A DNA stretch of 64,000 nt from Collinsella sp. Its GTDB lineage: Bacteria; Actinomycetota; Coriobacteriia; Coriobacteriales; Coriobacteriaceae. The stretch covers positions 1 through 64,000 of the forward strand of contig DXMY01000045.1 in the NCBI GenBank assembly GCA_019413925.1, in the 5' to 3' direction. Position 1 is the first letter of the stretch; the number at the start of each line of letters is the position of its first letter. The notes below the pieces were generated by a model. It saw only the letters and a list, made by a program, of their open reading frames with translations, ran no database searches and was not told the origin of the DNA. Made by a program: the position numbers and the translations under genes. Of this stretch, positions 41,728 through 50,858 are shown piece after piece.

Positions 41728-42210
41728 ATGCGTCACAACGTTAAGAAGGGCCTGAAGCTCGGCACCGATGCGAGCCACACCAAGGCCATGAAGAAGAGCC
41801 TTGCTAAGGCCCTCTTCGAGAACGACCGCATCAAGACCACCGAGACCCGTGCTAAGGCGCTGCGTTCGGTCGTCGACCCGATCATCACTTGGGCCAAGAA
41901 GGGCGACCTGCACTCTCGTCGTCTGGCTATCGCCAAGCTCGGCGATAAGCAGCTCGTTGCCGAGATTTTCGACAAGGCTGCTCAGGGCATGTGGCAGGAC
42001 CGCAACGGCGGTTACACCCGCATCATGAAGCTCGGTAACCGTAAGGGCGACAACGCTCCCATCGTTATCATGGAGCTCGTCACCGAGCCTTGCACGCCTA
42101 AGGCCAAGAAGGCTGCTCCGGCCCCCAAGAAGGCCGCTGCTCCCAAGAAGGTCGAGGCTGTCGAGGAGACCGCTGCCGAGGAGGCTCCTGCTGAGGAGAC
42201 CGCTGAGTAG
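41728..42210 (+). CDS. rplQ: 50S ribosomal protein bL17 with acidic/Ala-rich tail
   Basis: The 160-residue protein has the bL17 core in the first 120 residues (HNVKKGLKLGTDASHTKAMK, NRKGDNAPIVIMEL). It carries a longer C-terminal tail than E. coli, rich in Lys, Ala, Pro and Glu (KKAAPAPKKAAAPKKVEAVE). Such tails are common in actinobacterial bL17. It is the last gene of the operon, before the terminator at 42237. Confidence 0.96.
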   Translation: MRHNVKKGLKLGTDASHTKAMKKSLAKALFENDRIKTTETRAKALRSVVDPIITWAKKGDLHSRRLAIAKLGDKQLVAEIFDKAAQGMWQDRNGGYTRIMKLGNRKGDNAPIVIMELVTEPCTPKAKKAAPAPKKAAAPKKVEAVEETAAEEAPAEETAE

Positions 42211-42236
42211 ACATTCCGTCTGCATAGGCTATATTC

Positions 42237-42267
42237 GAGGGGTACGTTCGCGTACCCCTCTTTTTTT
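42237..42267 (+). terminator. Rho-independent terminator of the ribosomal operon
   Basis: GAGGGGTACG and CGTACCCCTC form a 10-bp perfect stem around TTCG, followed by seven T. A classic strong terminator after rplQ. Confidence 0.95.
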
Positions 42268-42302
42268 GTCGCGATACCGTTGCTTGTTTGTTGGGAGCGC
42301 CC

Positions 42303-43127
42303 ATGACTGCGCCGTCTGATTTCAATTCGATTTCCGAGCTTGACGCCACGCTCGTATTTCGCGTGGCCTATGATGGCTCGTCGTATAGCGGATTTGCCGA
42401 GCAGCCGGGACAGACGACGGTTGCGGGTGAGCTACGTCGAGCCATCGAGACGCTGCTTCGCCGCCCGATCGATCTGACGTGCGCGGGGCGTACCGATGCC
42501 GGCGTGCATGCCGTGGCTCAGTACATCAGCGTGCCCGTAACGGACGCTGAGCTCGCTTGTACGCGCCGTAGGTGGCTGCGGGCTATGGATGCCCTGCTGC
42601 CCAAAGATATCGCCATTAACGAGGTCTACAAGGCCCGTAAAGGCTTTTCTGCGCGTTTTGACGCGCGTTCCCGTACGTATACATACCGCATTGCCGATCG
42701 AGATGCGCGCCCTGTGCTGTCCCGCGGTGCCGTGTGGTGGCATCGCTATCCCTTGGATGTTGAGGCTATGTCTGCTGCCTGCCCCGCACTGCTGGGCGAG
42801 CAGGACTTTAAAAGCTTTTGCAAGGTCGCTTCGGCCGTTGGCAAGCCCACGCATCGCTGCGTGATGCGTGCCGAATTTGGCCATGAGGTTGCGTTTGGCG
42901 AGGACATCCTGACGTTCACCATCGAGGGCAATGCGTTTCTGCATTCGATGGTCCGTTCGATCGTGGGCACGCTTGTCGAGATTGGCATGCATCGCCGTGA
43001 ACCCGAGTGGATGCGCGAGGTTATCGATGCTTGCGACCGCACCGCTGCGGGCCCCACGGCTCCTGCCTGCGGCCTTACGTTTATGGGCGTGGATTACGAT
43101 CCCGCCGAGCTTGTCGTGCTCGACTAG
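42303..43127 (+). CDS. truA: tRNA pseudouridine synthase A
   Basis: The 274-residue enzyme isomerises U38-U40 in tRNA anticodon stems. The catalytic Asp lies in CAGRTDAGVHAVAQ. Other markers are RVAYDGSSYSGFAEQPGQTT at the start and GNAFLHSMVRSIVGTLVE in the core. The ATG at 42303 follows GGGAG at five bases; an upstream in-frame start at 42288 has no site. It is often found next to rplQ and lies just after the terminator here. Confidence 0.95.
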   Translation: MTAPSDFNSISELDATLVFRVAYDGSSYSGFAEQPGQTTVAGELRRAIETLLRRPIDLTCAGRTDAGVHAVAQYISVPVTDAELACTRRRWLRAMDALLPKDIAINEVYKARKGFSARFDARSRTYTYRIADRDARPVLSRGAVWWHRYPLDVEAMSAACPALLGEQDFKSFCKVASAVGKPTHRCVMRAEFGHEVAFGEDILTFTIEGNAFLHSMVRSIVGTLVEIGMHRREPEWMREVIDACDRTAAGPTAPACGLTFMGVDYDPAELVVLD

Positions 43128-43288
43128 GGTAGGGCTCGACGTGTCGTGCGTCGACACCTGTCATCTGTGGGCTGCGCGTGTGCAACATCTGTTCTTGGCG
43201 TGCAATGCAACCGGTGTCTCATTGCTTTTATTGCCGGGGTGTACCATGAACCACGGTTTGATTCATTGCTGTCGAGAGGACGGATAAT

Positions 43289-44329
43289 TTGGTTCGACGT
43301 GGCTCGCATCCGCGACTTTCGGTGATCCTTGTGGTAGAAGGTTCGCCCAGCTATGCGATGCGTGCGCTCGAGAGTATCCAGAACCAAGACCTCTACGATT
43401 TGCAGATTGTCGTTGTCTGTCGCGATACTGCGCCCGGTGTGCGCCATTCGCTTCAAGTTGCTGCCGACAGGGACATCCATATTGATTTGATTGACGTCGA
43501 GGACGCGAAGCGCGGCGCTTGTCTTCGTGCCGGTTTTGATGCCTCGCGCGGCTCTCAAATCATCGCCATGAACGCCGATGAGTGGTTTGCTCCGCAGGCC
43601 CTTTCCAAGATGGTCGATATCGCGTGCGATACTGCGGCAGACATTGTGCTCCCCTCGGTGTCGCTCGATCGATACGATGCGCATCGCGAGCGTCATTCGC
43701 GCGTCTTGGATGCTACTCATATTTCCATTGATGGCAAATCTTCGATGGTGGCCGGGCTGCCTCAGTTGATTTTGGGCGGCCTAGTCGCTCAGACCTCTGG
43801 CGTGATGTATAGCCGTCCGCTGTTTGAAGCATGCCTGTCGCGTGGCAAGGCGTACCGTACGGTTGAGTTTATGGCTTATGCGCTCTCGCAGGCACGATTC
43901 GTGTCCGGCTGCGGCGACGCTTGTTTCCACGCGGTGGCACCTAAGCTTACAGATGCCTTTGATCCCACCATGTATGCCAGGATATCCGATGACACTCGAG
44001 CGCTCGACGAGCTTGCGGACTCACTCTCGGAAGCAGATAGCGGTGGTCGGCTTAAGCTGGCAAGCCAGAAGTTCTACTTTGCCGGACTAGTCGCCTGCAT
44101 CGAGAATTTGTGTCTGAGCCCGCATGGGGTGTCGTCAATCGAGCGTTCCGCCCGCATGCGTGATATGCTCGAGGCGCCTCGAACCCGTCAGATGGTCGCC
44201 GCGCTCAAGGATAACCATCGGGGACTCGGTCTGTTGTTTGGGCCGATCGCCAGCGCCAAGCCCGCGCGCTGCGTGATGTGTACGCATCTGGCAGCTTTTC
44301 TTAACCGGACGGGCGCAAAAACCGCCTAA
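43289..44329 (+). CDS. Family 2 glycosyltransferase
   Basis: The 346-residue protein starts with the GT-A fold pattern LSVILVVEGSPSYAMRALES, then QNQDLYDLQIVVVCRD. The metal-binding DxD equivalent is probably MNADEWFAP near residue 95. The middle has a second conserved block (VMYSRPLFEACLSRGKAYRT). No membrane helix is seen. It starts at TTG 43289, after GAGAGGA. It probably transfers a sugar from a nucleotide donor to an envelope or polysaccharide acceptor. Substrate and partner genes are unknown. Confidence 0.75.
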   Translation: MVRRGSHPRLSVILVVEGSPSYAMRALESIQNQDLYDLQIVVVCRDTAPGVRHSLQVAADRDIHIDLIDVEDAKRGACLRAGFDASRGSQIIAMNADEWFAPQALSKMVDIACDTAADIVLPSVSLDRYDAHRERHSRVLDATHISIDGKSSMVAGLPQLILGGLVAQTSGVMYSRPLFEACLSRGKAYRTVEFMAYALSQARFVSGCGDACFHAVAPKLTDAFDPTMYARISDDTRALDELADSLSEADSGGRLKLASQKFYFAGLVACIENLCLSPHGVSSIERSARMRDMLEAPRTRQMVAALKDNHRGLGLLFGPIASAKPARCVMCTHLAAFLNRTGAKTA

Positions 44330-44336
44330 ACGGCTC

Positions 44337-44428
44337 ATTTCGAAACAAATTTGCATAGAATTGTTTCGAAATGCGTTCTTATACACAAAAGCCTTCAAAT
44401 AGCGTTAAACTATTCAATCACTGATTGA
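44337..44428 (+). promoter_or_regulatory. Palindromic control region upstream of argR
   Basis: Two dyads lie in the AT-rich gap. ATTTCGAAACAA (44337-44348) pairs with TTGTTTCGAAAT (44361-44372) over 12 bp, and TCAATCA (44414-44420) mirrors TGATTGA (44422-44428) around one base. The second dyad is 34 bases before the argR ATG and could be an autoregulatory ARG-box-like site. Neither matches a consensus well enough to prove it. Confidence 0.5.
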
Positions 44429-44461
44429 GTGTCTCCGCCATCTTTTGGAGAGAGGGTTTGT

Positions 44462-44899
44462 ATGGCTAAAAAACGCAATGGGCGCCAGGATGCCATTAGA
44501 GATATTGTGCGCAATAAGGACGTCCGCACGCAGCGCGTGCTGGTCGATGAGCTCCGCGCTATGGGCTTTGATTGCACGCAGGCGACTGTCTCTCGCGATA
44601 TTGCCGATATGGGGCTGCGTAAGCTCCCTGAGGGCATCTATGTTCTGGCAGAGGACCTGCACCTGCAGCGTATGGTTTCCGAGCTCGTAACGGGCGTTCT
44701 GCGCACCGATAATCTGGTTATGATCAAGGCTCAGCCTGGCACGGCTTCCGGCATCGCCGCCGCTGTTGATGCGGCAGAGCTGCCCGATGTGCTTGGCTCG
44801 CTTGCCGGCAACGATACGATTTTGGTTATTGCCCAGACGGCCGAGGACGGCGAGCGTCTCGAGGCGCTGATCAATAAGCTGAGCAATTCTCGCAAGTAG
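44462..44899 (+). CDS. argR: Arginine repressor-type regulator ArgR
   Basis: The 145-residue protein has the N-terminal winged helix (RQDAIRDIVRNKDVRTQRVL and FDCTQATVSRDIADMGLRKL) and the C-terminal hexamerisation/arginine-binding domain (GTASGIAAAVDAAELPDVLG followed by NDTILVIAQT). ArgR represses arginine biosynthesis or activates its breakdown when arginine is bound. ATG 44462 follows GGAGAGAGGG. No arg genes lie nearby. The regulator could also respond to carbamoyl or arginine metabolism fed by the YgeW route, but this is only a thought. Confidence 0.92.
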   Translation: MAKKRNGRQDAIRDIVRNKDVRTQRVLVDELRAMGFDCTQATVSRDIADMGLRKLPEGIYVLAEDLHLQRMVSELVTGVLRTDNLVMIKAQPGTASGIAAAVDAAELPDVLGSLAGNDTILVIAQTAEDGERLEALINKLSNSRK

Positions 44900-44950
44900 G
44901 CGTGCGGGTCGTGCGCTCGGCACTGTGCGCGCTGACATAGTGGCTTGTAA

Positions 44951-44982
44951 GGGGTATCGACGTTGGTCGGTACCCCCTTTTT
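44951..44982 (+). terminator. Rho-independent terminator of argR
   Basis: GGGGTATCGAC and GTCGGTACCCC form an 11-bp stem with one G-U pair around a GTTG loop, followed by a C and five T. Confidence 0.9.
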
Positions 44983-45023
44983 GTCTGCCGGTATAAAGAT
45001 CGCCCATCAGGTCGCTTTAAACT

Positions 45024-45063
45024 AAAAAGGCCCCCGAGCAGTTTAATAAGCTGCTCGGGGGCC
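45024..45063 (-). terminator. Rho-independent terminator of the PBP gene
   Basis: On the minus strand GGCCCCCGAGCAG pairs with CTGCTCGGGGGCC (13 bp) around a 9-base loop, followed by TTTTT. It ends the class A PBP transcript. Confidence 0.9.
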
Positions 45064-45087
45064 TTGTTGGCTTTAGTCGCGTACTTC

Positions 45088-47280
45088 TTAGCCGACCGTA
45101 TCGTCAGGCGTGGGCGAGGGGTCGGGAGTGGGCGTAGGCGTAGGCGTGCCGCCATCGCCGCCGGTCGAGCCACCAGTGGAGCCGCCCGTCGAGCCACCGG
45201 TCGTACCGGTGCCGCCGGTGGTGTCGCCGCCCGTGGTCTCGGTGGTCGTGGTCGTCGTGGTAGTTGTTGTGGTGGTTTCCTCTTCCTCTTCGTCCTCGTC
45301 CTTGTCGTCGTTCTCCGACTTCTTGGTGTTGTTGGTGCCGTAGAACTTCCAGACGCTGTTGTTCTTGTAGGTGGGCGCCGTTCCGGTCGCAAACTCCTCG
45401 CGCTCGGTACCGGTCAGAACGGTGTTCATAAACCGCTTAAAGACAGGCAGGTTGGTGCTGTCGCCCAGCAGGTCCGTGCCGTACTTTTGGATGGGGATCT
45501 CGCCCGCGGAATAGCCGGTCCACAGGGCGCACGCCAGCTGCGGGGTATAGCCGCAGAACCAAAGGTTGGTGGTGTTGTCGGTGGTGCCCGTCTTGCCGGC
45601 ATAGGGCTGGTTGACACTCAGGGCGCCGGCAGCACCCGTACCGCTGCCCTTCATGACGCCGGACAGAACATCGGTGACCGCGGCGGCCTCGCCCTCGGTA
45701 AGCACCTGTGAGGGATTGTCGGTGTGCTGGTACAGCACCGAACCGGTACGAGAATCAATCTCGGTGATGGCGATCGGCTGGCGATAGTAGCCGCCGTTGG
45801 CAAACGTCGCGTAGGCGGCGGCCATCTCGAGTGGCGAGATCGAGCCGGTGCCGAGCGTCATGACGGGAACATCCTCGATGTTGTCCTTGGCGGGGTCGAT
45901 GCCGAGCTTTTTGACGAGCGAGATGATCTTGCTGTTGCCGACGGCTTCCGCCACCTGGATGTAGCCGGTGTTGGAGGAGTATGCCGTCGCCTGCTTAAGC
46001 GTGATGTTGCCGTAGCTCTGGTTGGCGTAATTTTGGACCTCGGTCGTGGTGCCCTTGGCCTTGAGCGGCGAGTTGCAGTTGAGGGTGACGTTGGGGTTCA
46101 TGCCGTTTTGGATGGCAGTTGCCAGCGTAAAGGCCTTAAAGGTGGAGCCGACGGGACGCTTGGCCGTGGCATGGTTTACGTGGTTCTCGTCGGCGTTGTA
46201 GTCGTAGCCGCCCACCATGCACTTGATGTAGCCGGTCTTGGGGTCGACGACGACCATGCCCATGTCCAGGCCGTCAAGCGAGAGCGTGTCGAGCTGCTCG
46301 CGGACGGCATTCTCTGCCACCTGCTGCATCGTGGGGTCGATGGTGGTCTTGACGGTCAGGCCGCCCTTAAAGAGCACGTCGGTCGAGAACTCCTGCTCCA
46401 GCAGCTGCTTGACGTAGGAGACAAAGTAGGGCTGCGAGTATACGTCGACGCCGCTGCCCGAGATTTCGGTCACATTGAGGGTGATGGGCTCGGCCTGTGC
46501 GGCATCGTGCTCCTCCTGGGTGATGTGGCCCAGGCGCAGCATGTTGTCGAGAACCTTGTTGCGGCGAGACAGTGCCAGATCGGGATTGACCGTGGGGTCG
46601 TACTGCGAAGGCGAGTTGGGAAGGCCGATGAGTAGCGCGGCCTCGCTCAGGGTGAGGTCGGCGGCGCTCTTGGACAGATAGGTCTCGGCTGCGGCCTCGA
46701 TGCCGTAGGCGCCGTGGCCGTAATAGATGGTGTTGAGGTACATCATGAGGATCTCGTCTTTGGAGTACATGTCCTCCATCTTGATGGCGATGTAGGCCTC
46801 GCGCACCTTACGCTCAATGGTCGAGTCGAATTGCTCCTCCTGCAGGATGGTGTTGCGCACAAGCTGCTGGGTGATCGTCGAGGCGCCTTCGTGCCCGCCG
46901 CCGAGGGTTGCCACCGCAGCACGCGCGATACCCCACAGGTCGATACCGCCGTGCTCGTAGAAGCGCTCGTCCTCGACGTCAACGGTGCCCTGCAGCACGT
47001 AGGGGGAGACCTCGTCCTTGGTGATGGACTTGCGGTTTTGCGTGTAGAAGCTCGCGATCTTGTTGCCGTTACAGTCGACGATCTCGGTGGGCTCGCTCAC
47101 CAGATACGCGTTGGCGTCGGTGTAGTCGGGCAGATCGGACAGCCAGCGGTTGACGTTACCGACCATGCCGATGCCAAACGCCACGCCCGCAATCAGCAGA
47201 AAGCCCAAAAACGAGAGCAGGATTATGGGCAGGGCGTGCGTCTTTGAACGGCTGTGTCCCTGTCGTTGGCGAGGACCCAT
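45088..47280 (-). CDS. Class A penicillin-binding protein (PBP1A type)
   Basis: The 730-residue bifunctional enzyme polymerises glycan strands and cross-links peptides in the cell wall. The order is: one membrane helix near 15-40; GT51 glycosyltransferase with DVEDERFYEHGGID and GASTITQQLVRN; then the transpeptidase with SxxK in RPVGSTFKAF, SxN in AYSSNTG and KTGT in YAGKTGTTDN. The tail is low complexity: an acidic run, twelve Thr residues, Gly/Ser/Thr repeats and a TPTPTPTPDPSP ending. That tail may thread through the wall or be glycosylated. The ATG at 47278-47280 follows GGAGG. Confidence 0.93.
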   Translation of the reverse strand: MGPRQRQGHSRSKTHALPIILLSFLGFLLIAGVAFGIGMVGNVNRWLSDLPDYTDANAYLVSEPTEIVDCNGNKIASFYTQNRKSITKDEVSPYVLQGTVDVEDERFYEHGGIDLWGIARAAVATLGGGHEGASTITQQLVRNTILQEEQFDSTIERKVREAYIAIKMEDMYSKDEILMMYLNTIYYGHGAYGIEAAAETYLSKSAADLTLSEAALLIGLPNSPSQYDPTVNPDLALSRRNKVLDNMLRLGHITQEEHDAAQAEPITLNVTEISGSGVDVYSQPYFVSYVKQLLEQEFSTDVLFKGGLTVKTTIDPTMQQVAENAVREQLDTLSLDGLDMGMVVVDPKTGYIKCMVGGYDYNADENHVNHATAKRPVGSTFKAFTLATAIQNGMNPNVTLNCNSPLKAKGTTTEVQNYANQSYGNITLKQATAYSSNTGYIQVAEAVGNSKIISLVKKLGIDPAKDNIEDVPVMTLGTGSISPLEMAAAYATFANGGYYRQPIAITEIDSRTGSVLYQHTDNPSQVLTEGEAAAVTDVLSGVMKGSGTGAAGALSVNQPYAGKTGTTDNTTNLWFCGYTPQLACALWTGYSAGEIPIQKYGTDLLGDSTNLPVFKRFMNTVLTGTEREEFATGTAPTYKNNSVWKFYGTNNTKKSENDDKDEDEEEEETTTTTTTTTTTTETTGGDTTGGTGTTGGSTGGSTGGSTGGDGGTPTPTPTPDPSPTPDDTVG

Positions 47281-47442
47281 ATATTGACCTCCAGGTATGT
47301 CGTGCCAGACGGTGGATGTGCCGTCGGGGCAGGATGGACATAAGTTATTACACGATAAACCAAACGGGGCGCGCGAGGCCTCGTGTATGCTGGAAGACGG
47401 CATTTTTCAGAGTGAATGCATACCTTGGTAAGGAGTTTGTCG

Positions 47443-49401
47443 ATGGCGATTCGGACGATGGGGCCGAGCGGACAATACGAGACTGGATTGGATGTTGTCA
47501 GTGCGGCGCTGCCCGAGCTGCTGGCGCCGGCGGGCGGACTCGACCAGATGCTTGCGGCTATCGCCGCGGGTGCCGATGCCATCTATGCGGGGTTGGGCGG
47601 CTTTAACGCCCGTGTGAGCGCCCATGGCTTTACGGATAACGAGTTTGCGCGCGGCTGCGCCGTGGCGCATGCCCATGGCGTGCATGTGTACGTAACGCTC
47701 AACGTGTTCGTGTTTGACGATGAGTTGTCCGACGCGGTGGCGTTGGGAGCTCATGCACTGGAGCTGGGCGCCGATGCTCTGATTGTCGCCGATGCCGGGT
47801 TGGCCTGCGCGCTGCGCGCGGCGATTCCCGGGGTCGAGATTCACCTGTCCACGCAGGCGGGCGCTCATAGCGAGGGTGCCGTGCGGCTTGCCGCCGATGA
47901 ACTGGGGGTCGAGCGCGTGACGACGGCACGCGAGCTGACGGTCGACGAGATTGCGGCGCTCTGTGCCACGGGCGTGCCCATCGAGGTATTCTGCCACGGT
48001 GCGATTTGCATCGGCTATTCGGGGGCGTGCGAGTTCTCGGCCCTGCGGCGTGGGCGCTCGGCGATGCGCGGCGACTGCACGCAGCCGTGCCGTCTGGCGT
48101 ACGACCTAGTGGACGAGGCGGGGCAGAGTGTTGTTGCCGTCGAGGGAGACCGCCTGCTTTGTCCGCGTGACTATCTGGGTATCGCGCACCTGCCCGAGCT
48201 TGTTGCCGCCGGCGTGGCATCGCTCAAGATCGAGGGACGCATGAAGAATCCCGATTACGTATTCAACGTGGTGAGGGTGTGGCGTCGGGCACTCGATATG
48301 CTGTGCGACGGCGCGTGGGACTCCGGTGCCGTGGAAGAGCTTGAACGCGAGCTGGGAAGGTCGTTTAACCGTGGGTTTACCGATGCTTACCTGCGGGGTC
48401 GTTCGGGTGCCGAGCTCATGAGCTTTGAGCGCGCGATCAACCAGGGCGTGCGCGTGGGGCGCTTGGTCGCTGTGGGCCACGAAGAGGTGACCGTTGAGCT
48501 CGATGCCGCCGTGGCGGCGGGTGACACGCTCGAGATTCGGTTCTATCCGGGTGTCGACGCGCGTCCCGATGTGCCCAAGCGCTGGCCGCAGGTGCCCTGC
48601 CCGGTGGATGCCGCAGCGGGGAAGCGCGTCGTCGTGCATTGCAAGCGTAAGGTGGACGCGGGCTGCGAGGTCTATCTGATTCGCAGCGCCGGCGTGTTGG
48701 ATCAGACGACGGCGGTGTTGGAGCGCATGCGGGCCGAGGCGGATGCGATTGCGCCCGTTGCGCGTGCCGTTGAGGTGCTGCCCTTTGAGGACGCTGCGGT
48801 GGATGGCGGCGCGTCGACGGAGTTGGCGGAGCGCGCGGTTCCCGCTCACATGGTTTTTGCTTGGCAGCTGATGGATGCCGATCCGCGCGGAGAACGCGAT
48901 TTATCCGACGCCGTTGTGGTGCTGGACGAGGTGTGCCGCACGGGTGACGTTGATCGGACCCGCTCACTTATGCAGCGTGCCGGGCGCGTCGTCTGCCGCA
49001 ACCTGGGACAGGTGGTGATCGCTCGCGAGCTGGGCATGACGTTTGACGTGGCGGCGCCGGTGTTCTGCGCGAATCGGGTCACGCTTACCTGGCTGCGCGG
49101 ACTCGGGGCGGGGCGGGTGTACTTGTCGGCCGAGTTGCTCGGCAATGATGCGGAGCGTGTTGCCGAGCTTGCCGCTTGTCCCGGTGTCTTGGGGCCTGTC
49201 GATGCCGACCGTTCCGAGCTCATGGCGTGCGAGCACTGCTTGCTGACTGCCGAGGGCGCCTGCGCCACGGATGCAACGGGGCAGATCCGTTGCCGTGACT
49301 GCTCGCGCCGTCAGCGGGCGCGCTTTTTGGTCGAACGTGACGGCACGCGTTTGCCGGTCGTTATCGACGCGTGCGGCAGGACGAGGATTTTCCTGTCGTA
49401 G
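47443..49401 (+). CDS. U32-family peptidase/RNA-modification protein
   Basis: The 652-residue protein opens with PELLAPAGGLDQMLAAIAAG, the U32 barrel start, and has the Cys cluster CHGAICIGYSGAC...GDCTQPCRL that binds a 4Fe-4S in YegQ/RlhA-type proteins. SLKIEGRMKNPDYV is the family signature. The C-terminus adds a second module with a Cys-rich end (CEHCL, RCRDC). Relatives act as collagenase-like peptidases or install tRNA/rRNA hydroxylation. The ATG at 47443 follows AAGGAG. It is divergent from the PBP gene. Confidence 0.85.
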   Translation: MAIRTMGPSGQYETGLDVVSAALPELLAPAGGLDQMLAAIAAGADAIYAGLGGFNARVSAHGFTDNEFARGCAVAHAHGVHVYVTLNVFVFDDELSDAVALGAHALELGADALIVADAGLACALRAAIPGVEIHLSTQAGAHSEGAVRLAADELGVERVTTARELTVDEIAALCATGVPIEVFCHGAICIGYSGACEFSALRRGRSAMRGDCTQPCRLAYDLVDEAGQSVVAVEGDRLLCPRDYLGIAHLPELVAAGVASLKIEGRMKNPDYVFNVVRVWRRALDMLCDGAWDSGAVEELERELGRSFNRGFTDAYLRGRSGAELMSFERAINQGVRVGRLVAVGHEEVTVELDAAVAAGDTLEIRFYPGVDARPDVPKRWPQVPCPVDAAAGKRVVVHCKRKVDAGCEVYLIRSAGVLDQTTAVLERMRAEADAIAPVARAVEVLPFEDAAVDGGASTELAERAVPAHMVFAWQLMDADPRGERDLSDAVVVLDEVCRTGDVDRTRSLMQRAGRVVCRNLGQVVIARELGMTFDVAAPVFCANRVTLTWLRGLGAGRVYLSAELLGNDAERVAELAACPGVLGPVDADRSELMACEHCLLTAEGACATDATGQIRCRDCSRRQRARFLVERDGTRLPVVIDACGRTRIFLS

Positions 49402-49498
49402 GTGTTCGGCCGCGCCGTTTTGGTTATCATAAGAGAGTTTATGAACTTCCAGCACCGCCGTATCCGGTGAGGGTGCTATAGCAAAAGGAGGATACCCA

Positions 49499-50710
49499 AT
49501 GCTGTCTGTTGACGAGCAAATGCGTATCATCACCTCGGGTGCAGCGCAGATCGTCCCCGAGGCCGACCTTCGCAAGAAGCTTGAGAAGGGCGAGCCCCTC
49601 AACATCAAGCTCGGCGTCGATCCCACCAGCCCCGACCTGCACCTGGGCCATGCCGTGCCCCTGCGCAAGATGCGTCAGTTCCAGGACCTGGGCCACAACG
49701 TCACCCTTATCATCGGCAACGGCACTGCGCTGATCGGCGACCCCTCGGGCAAGAACTCCACCCGCCCGCAGCTTTCGCAGGAGCAGATCGAGGCCAACGC
49801 CGAGACCTACGTGAGCCAGGCCATGAAGATCCTGGACCCCGAGAAGACCACCATCGTGCACAACGGCGACTGGATCCTTTCGATGGACCTGGCCGGCCTG
49901 CTGCAGGTGTGCTCCAAGTTCACCGTCGCCCGCATCCTTGAGCGCGACGACTTTACCAAGCGCTACCAGTCCCAGACGCCGATTGCCCTGCACGAGTTTC
50001 TGTACCCCGTGATGCAGGCCTTCGACTCCGTGCAGATCAAGGCCGACGTCGAGATGGGCGGCACCGACCAGCTCTTCAACCTGCTCGCCGGCCGCGAGCT
50101 CATGGAGAAGATGGGCATGGAGCCGCAGATCGCGCTTACCATGCCGCTGCTCGAGGGCACCGACGGCGTGCGCAAGATGTCCAAGTCCTATGGCAACTAC
50201 ATCGGCCTGACCGACGCTCCCAAGGATATGTTCGGCAAGACCATGTCCATCCCCGACGAGATGATCGGCAAGTACTATCGTCTGGCCAGCTCGCTCGCCC
50301 CGGCCGAGGTCGACAAGATCGATGCCGCCCTGGCCGACGGTTCCGCCGACCCCTACGAGCTCAAGCGCGCTCTAGGCCGCGACCTGTGCGACACCTACCA
50401 CGGCGCCGGCGCCGGCGACGAGGCCCAGGCCGAGTTCGACCGTGTGTTCAAGGAGGGCCAGCTTGCCGACTTCCCCGAGAAGCACGTTGAGCTGACCGTC
50501 AACGACGAGGGCCAGATTTACCTCGCTGGCCTGCTCAAGGACCTGGGCCTTTCGGCCAGCGCCGGTCAGGCCCGCCGCGACATCGACGGCGGCGGCGTCA
50601 AGATCAACGGCAAGGCTGTGGCTCCCAAGAGCTACAACATCGATCCGAGCGCCCTCAAACTGGGCGACACCCTCTCCGTGGGCAAGCGCAAGGGCTTTAA
50701 GTTGGTCTAA
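49499..50710 (+). CDS. tyrS: Tyrosyl-tRNA synthetase
   Basis: The 403-residue class I synthetase has the HIGH motif as DLHLGHAVPLRKM, KMSKS as RKMSKSYGNYIG, and a C-terminal S4 RNA-binding domain (SASAGQARRDIDGGGVKING). It charges tRNA-Tyr. AAAAGGAGG precedes the ATG. A small AGCACC...GGTGCT hairpin lies in the 97-base leader, but I see no T-box. A strong terminator follows at 50738. Confidence 0.96.
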   Translation: MLSVDEQMRIITSGAAQIVPEADLRKKLEKGEPLNIKLGVDPTSPDLHLGHAVPLRKMRQFQDLGHNVTLIIGNGTALIGDPSGKNSTRPQLSQEQIEANAETYVSQAMKILDPEKTTIVHNGDWILSMDLAGLLQVCSKFTVARILERDDFTKRYQSQTPIALHEFLYPVMQAFDSVQIKADVEMGGTDQLFNLLAGRELMEKMGMEPQIALTMPLLEGTDGVRKMSKSYGNYIGLTDAPKDMFGKTMSIPDEMIGKYYRLASSLAPAEVDKIDAALADGSADPYELKRALGRDLCDTYHGAGAGDEAQAEFDRVFKEGQLADFPEKHVELTVNDEGQIYLAGLLKDLGLSASAGQARRDIDGGGVKINGKAVAPKSYNIDPSALKLGDTLSVGKRKGFKLV

Positions 50711-50737
50711 CGAGCGAGTTGACCTCACAAGTGCAAT

Positions 50738-50773
50738 AAGGCCGCAGCCGGGAATCCCGACTGCGGCCTTTTT
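50738..50773 (+). terminator. Rho-independent terminator of tyrS
   Basis: AAGGCCGCAG pairs with CTGCGGCCTT, with an inner CGGGA/TCCCG stem, followed by TTTTT. Confidence 0.9.
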
Positions 50774-50782
50774 GGTTGCGAC

Positions 50783-50805
50783 GATCCCTTGGGGACGGAG
50801 GGATC
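50783..50805. repeat. Short palindrome with GGGGACGG loop
   Basis: GATCCCT and AGGGATC flank a TGGGGACGG loop. It carries the same loop word as the palindromes at 19519, 29372 and 33043. Confidence 0.55.
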
Positions 50806-50858
50806 ATTTGGCGGTGCCGTTAAGCGGAAGGGGTGTTAGCGGGACTTTCTTTTTGGCA

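Noticed and set aside
40759..42225. Minus-strand open frame opposite rpoA and rplQ
   Set aside because: Shadow of highly conserved genes; repetitive Leu/Gly/Asp composition with no family match.
49402..49498. T-box riboswitch before tyrS
   Set aside because: The leader is too short and lacks the T-box sequence and specifier stem.
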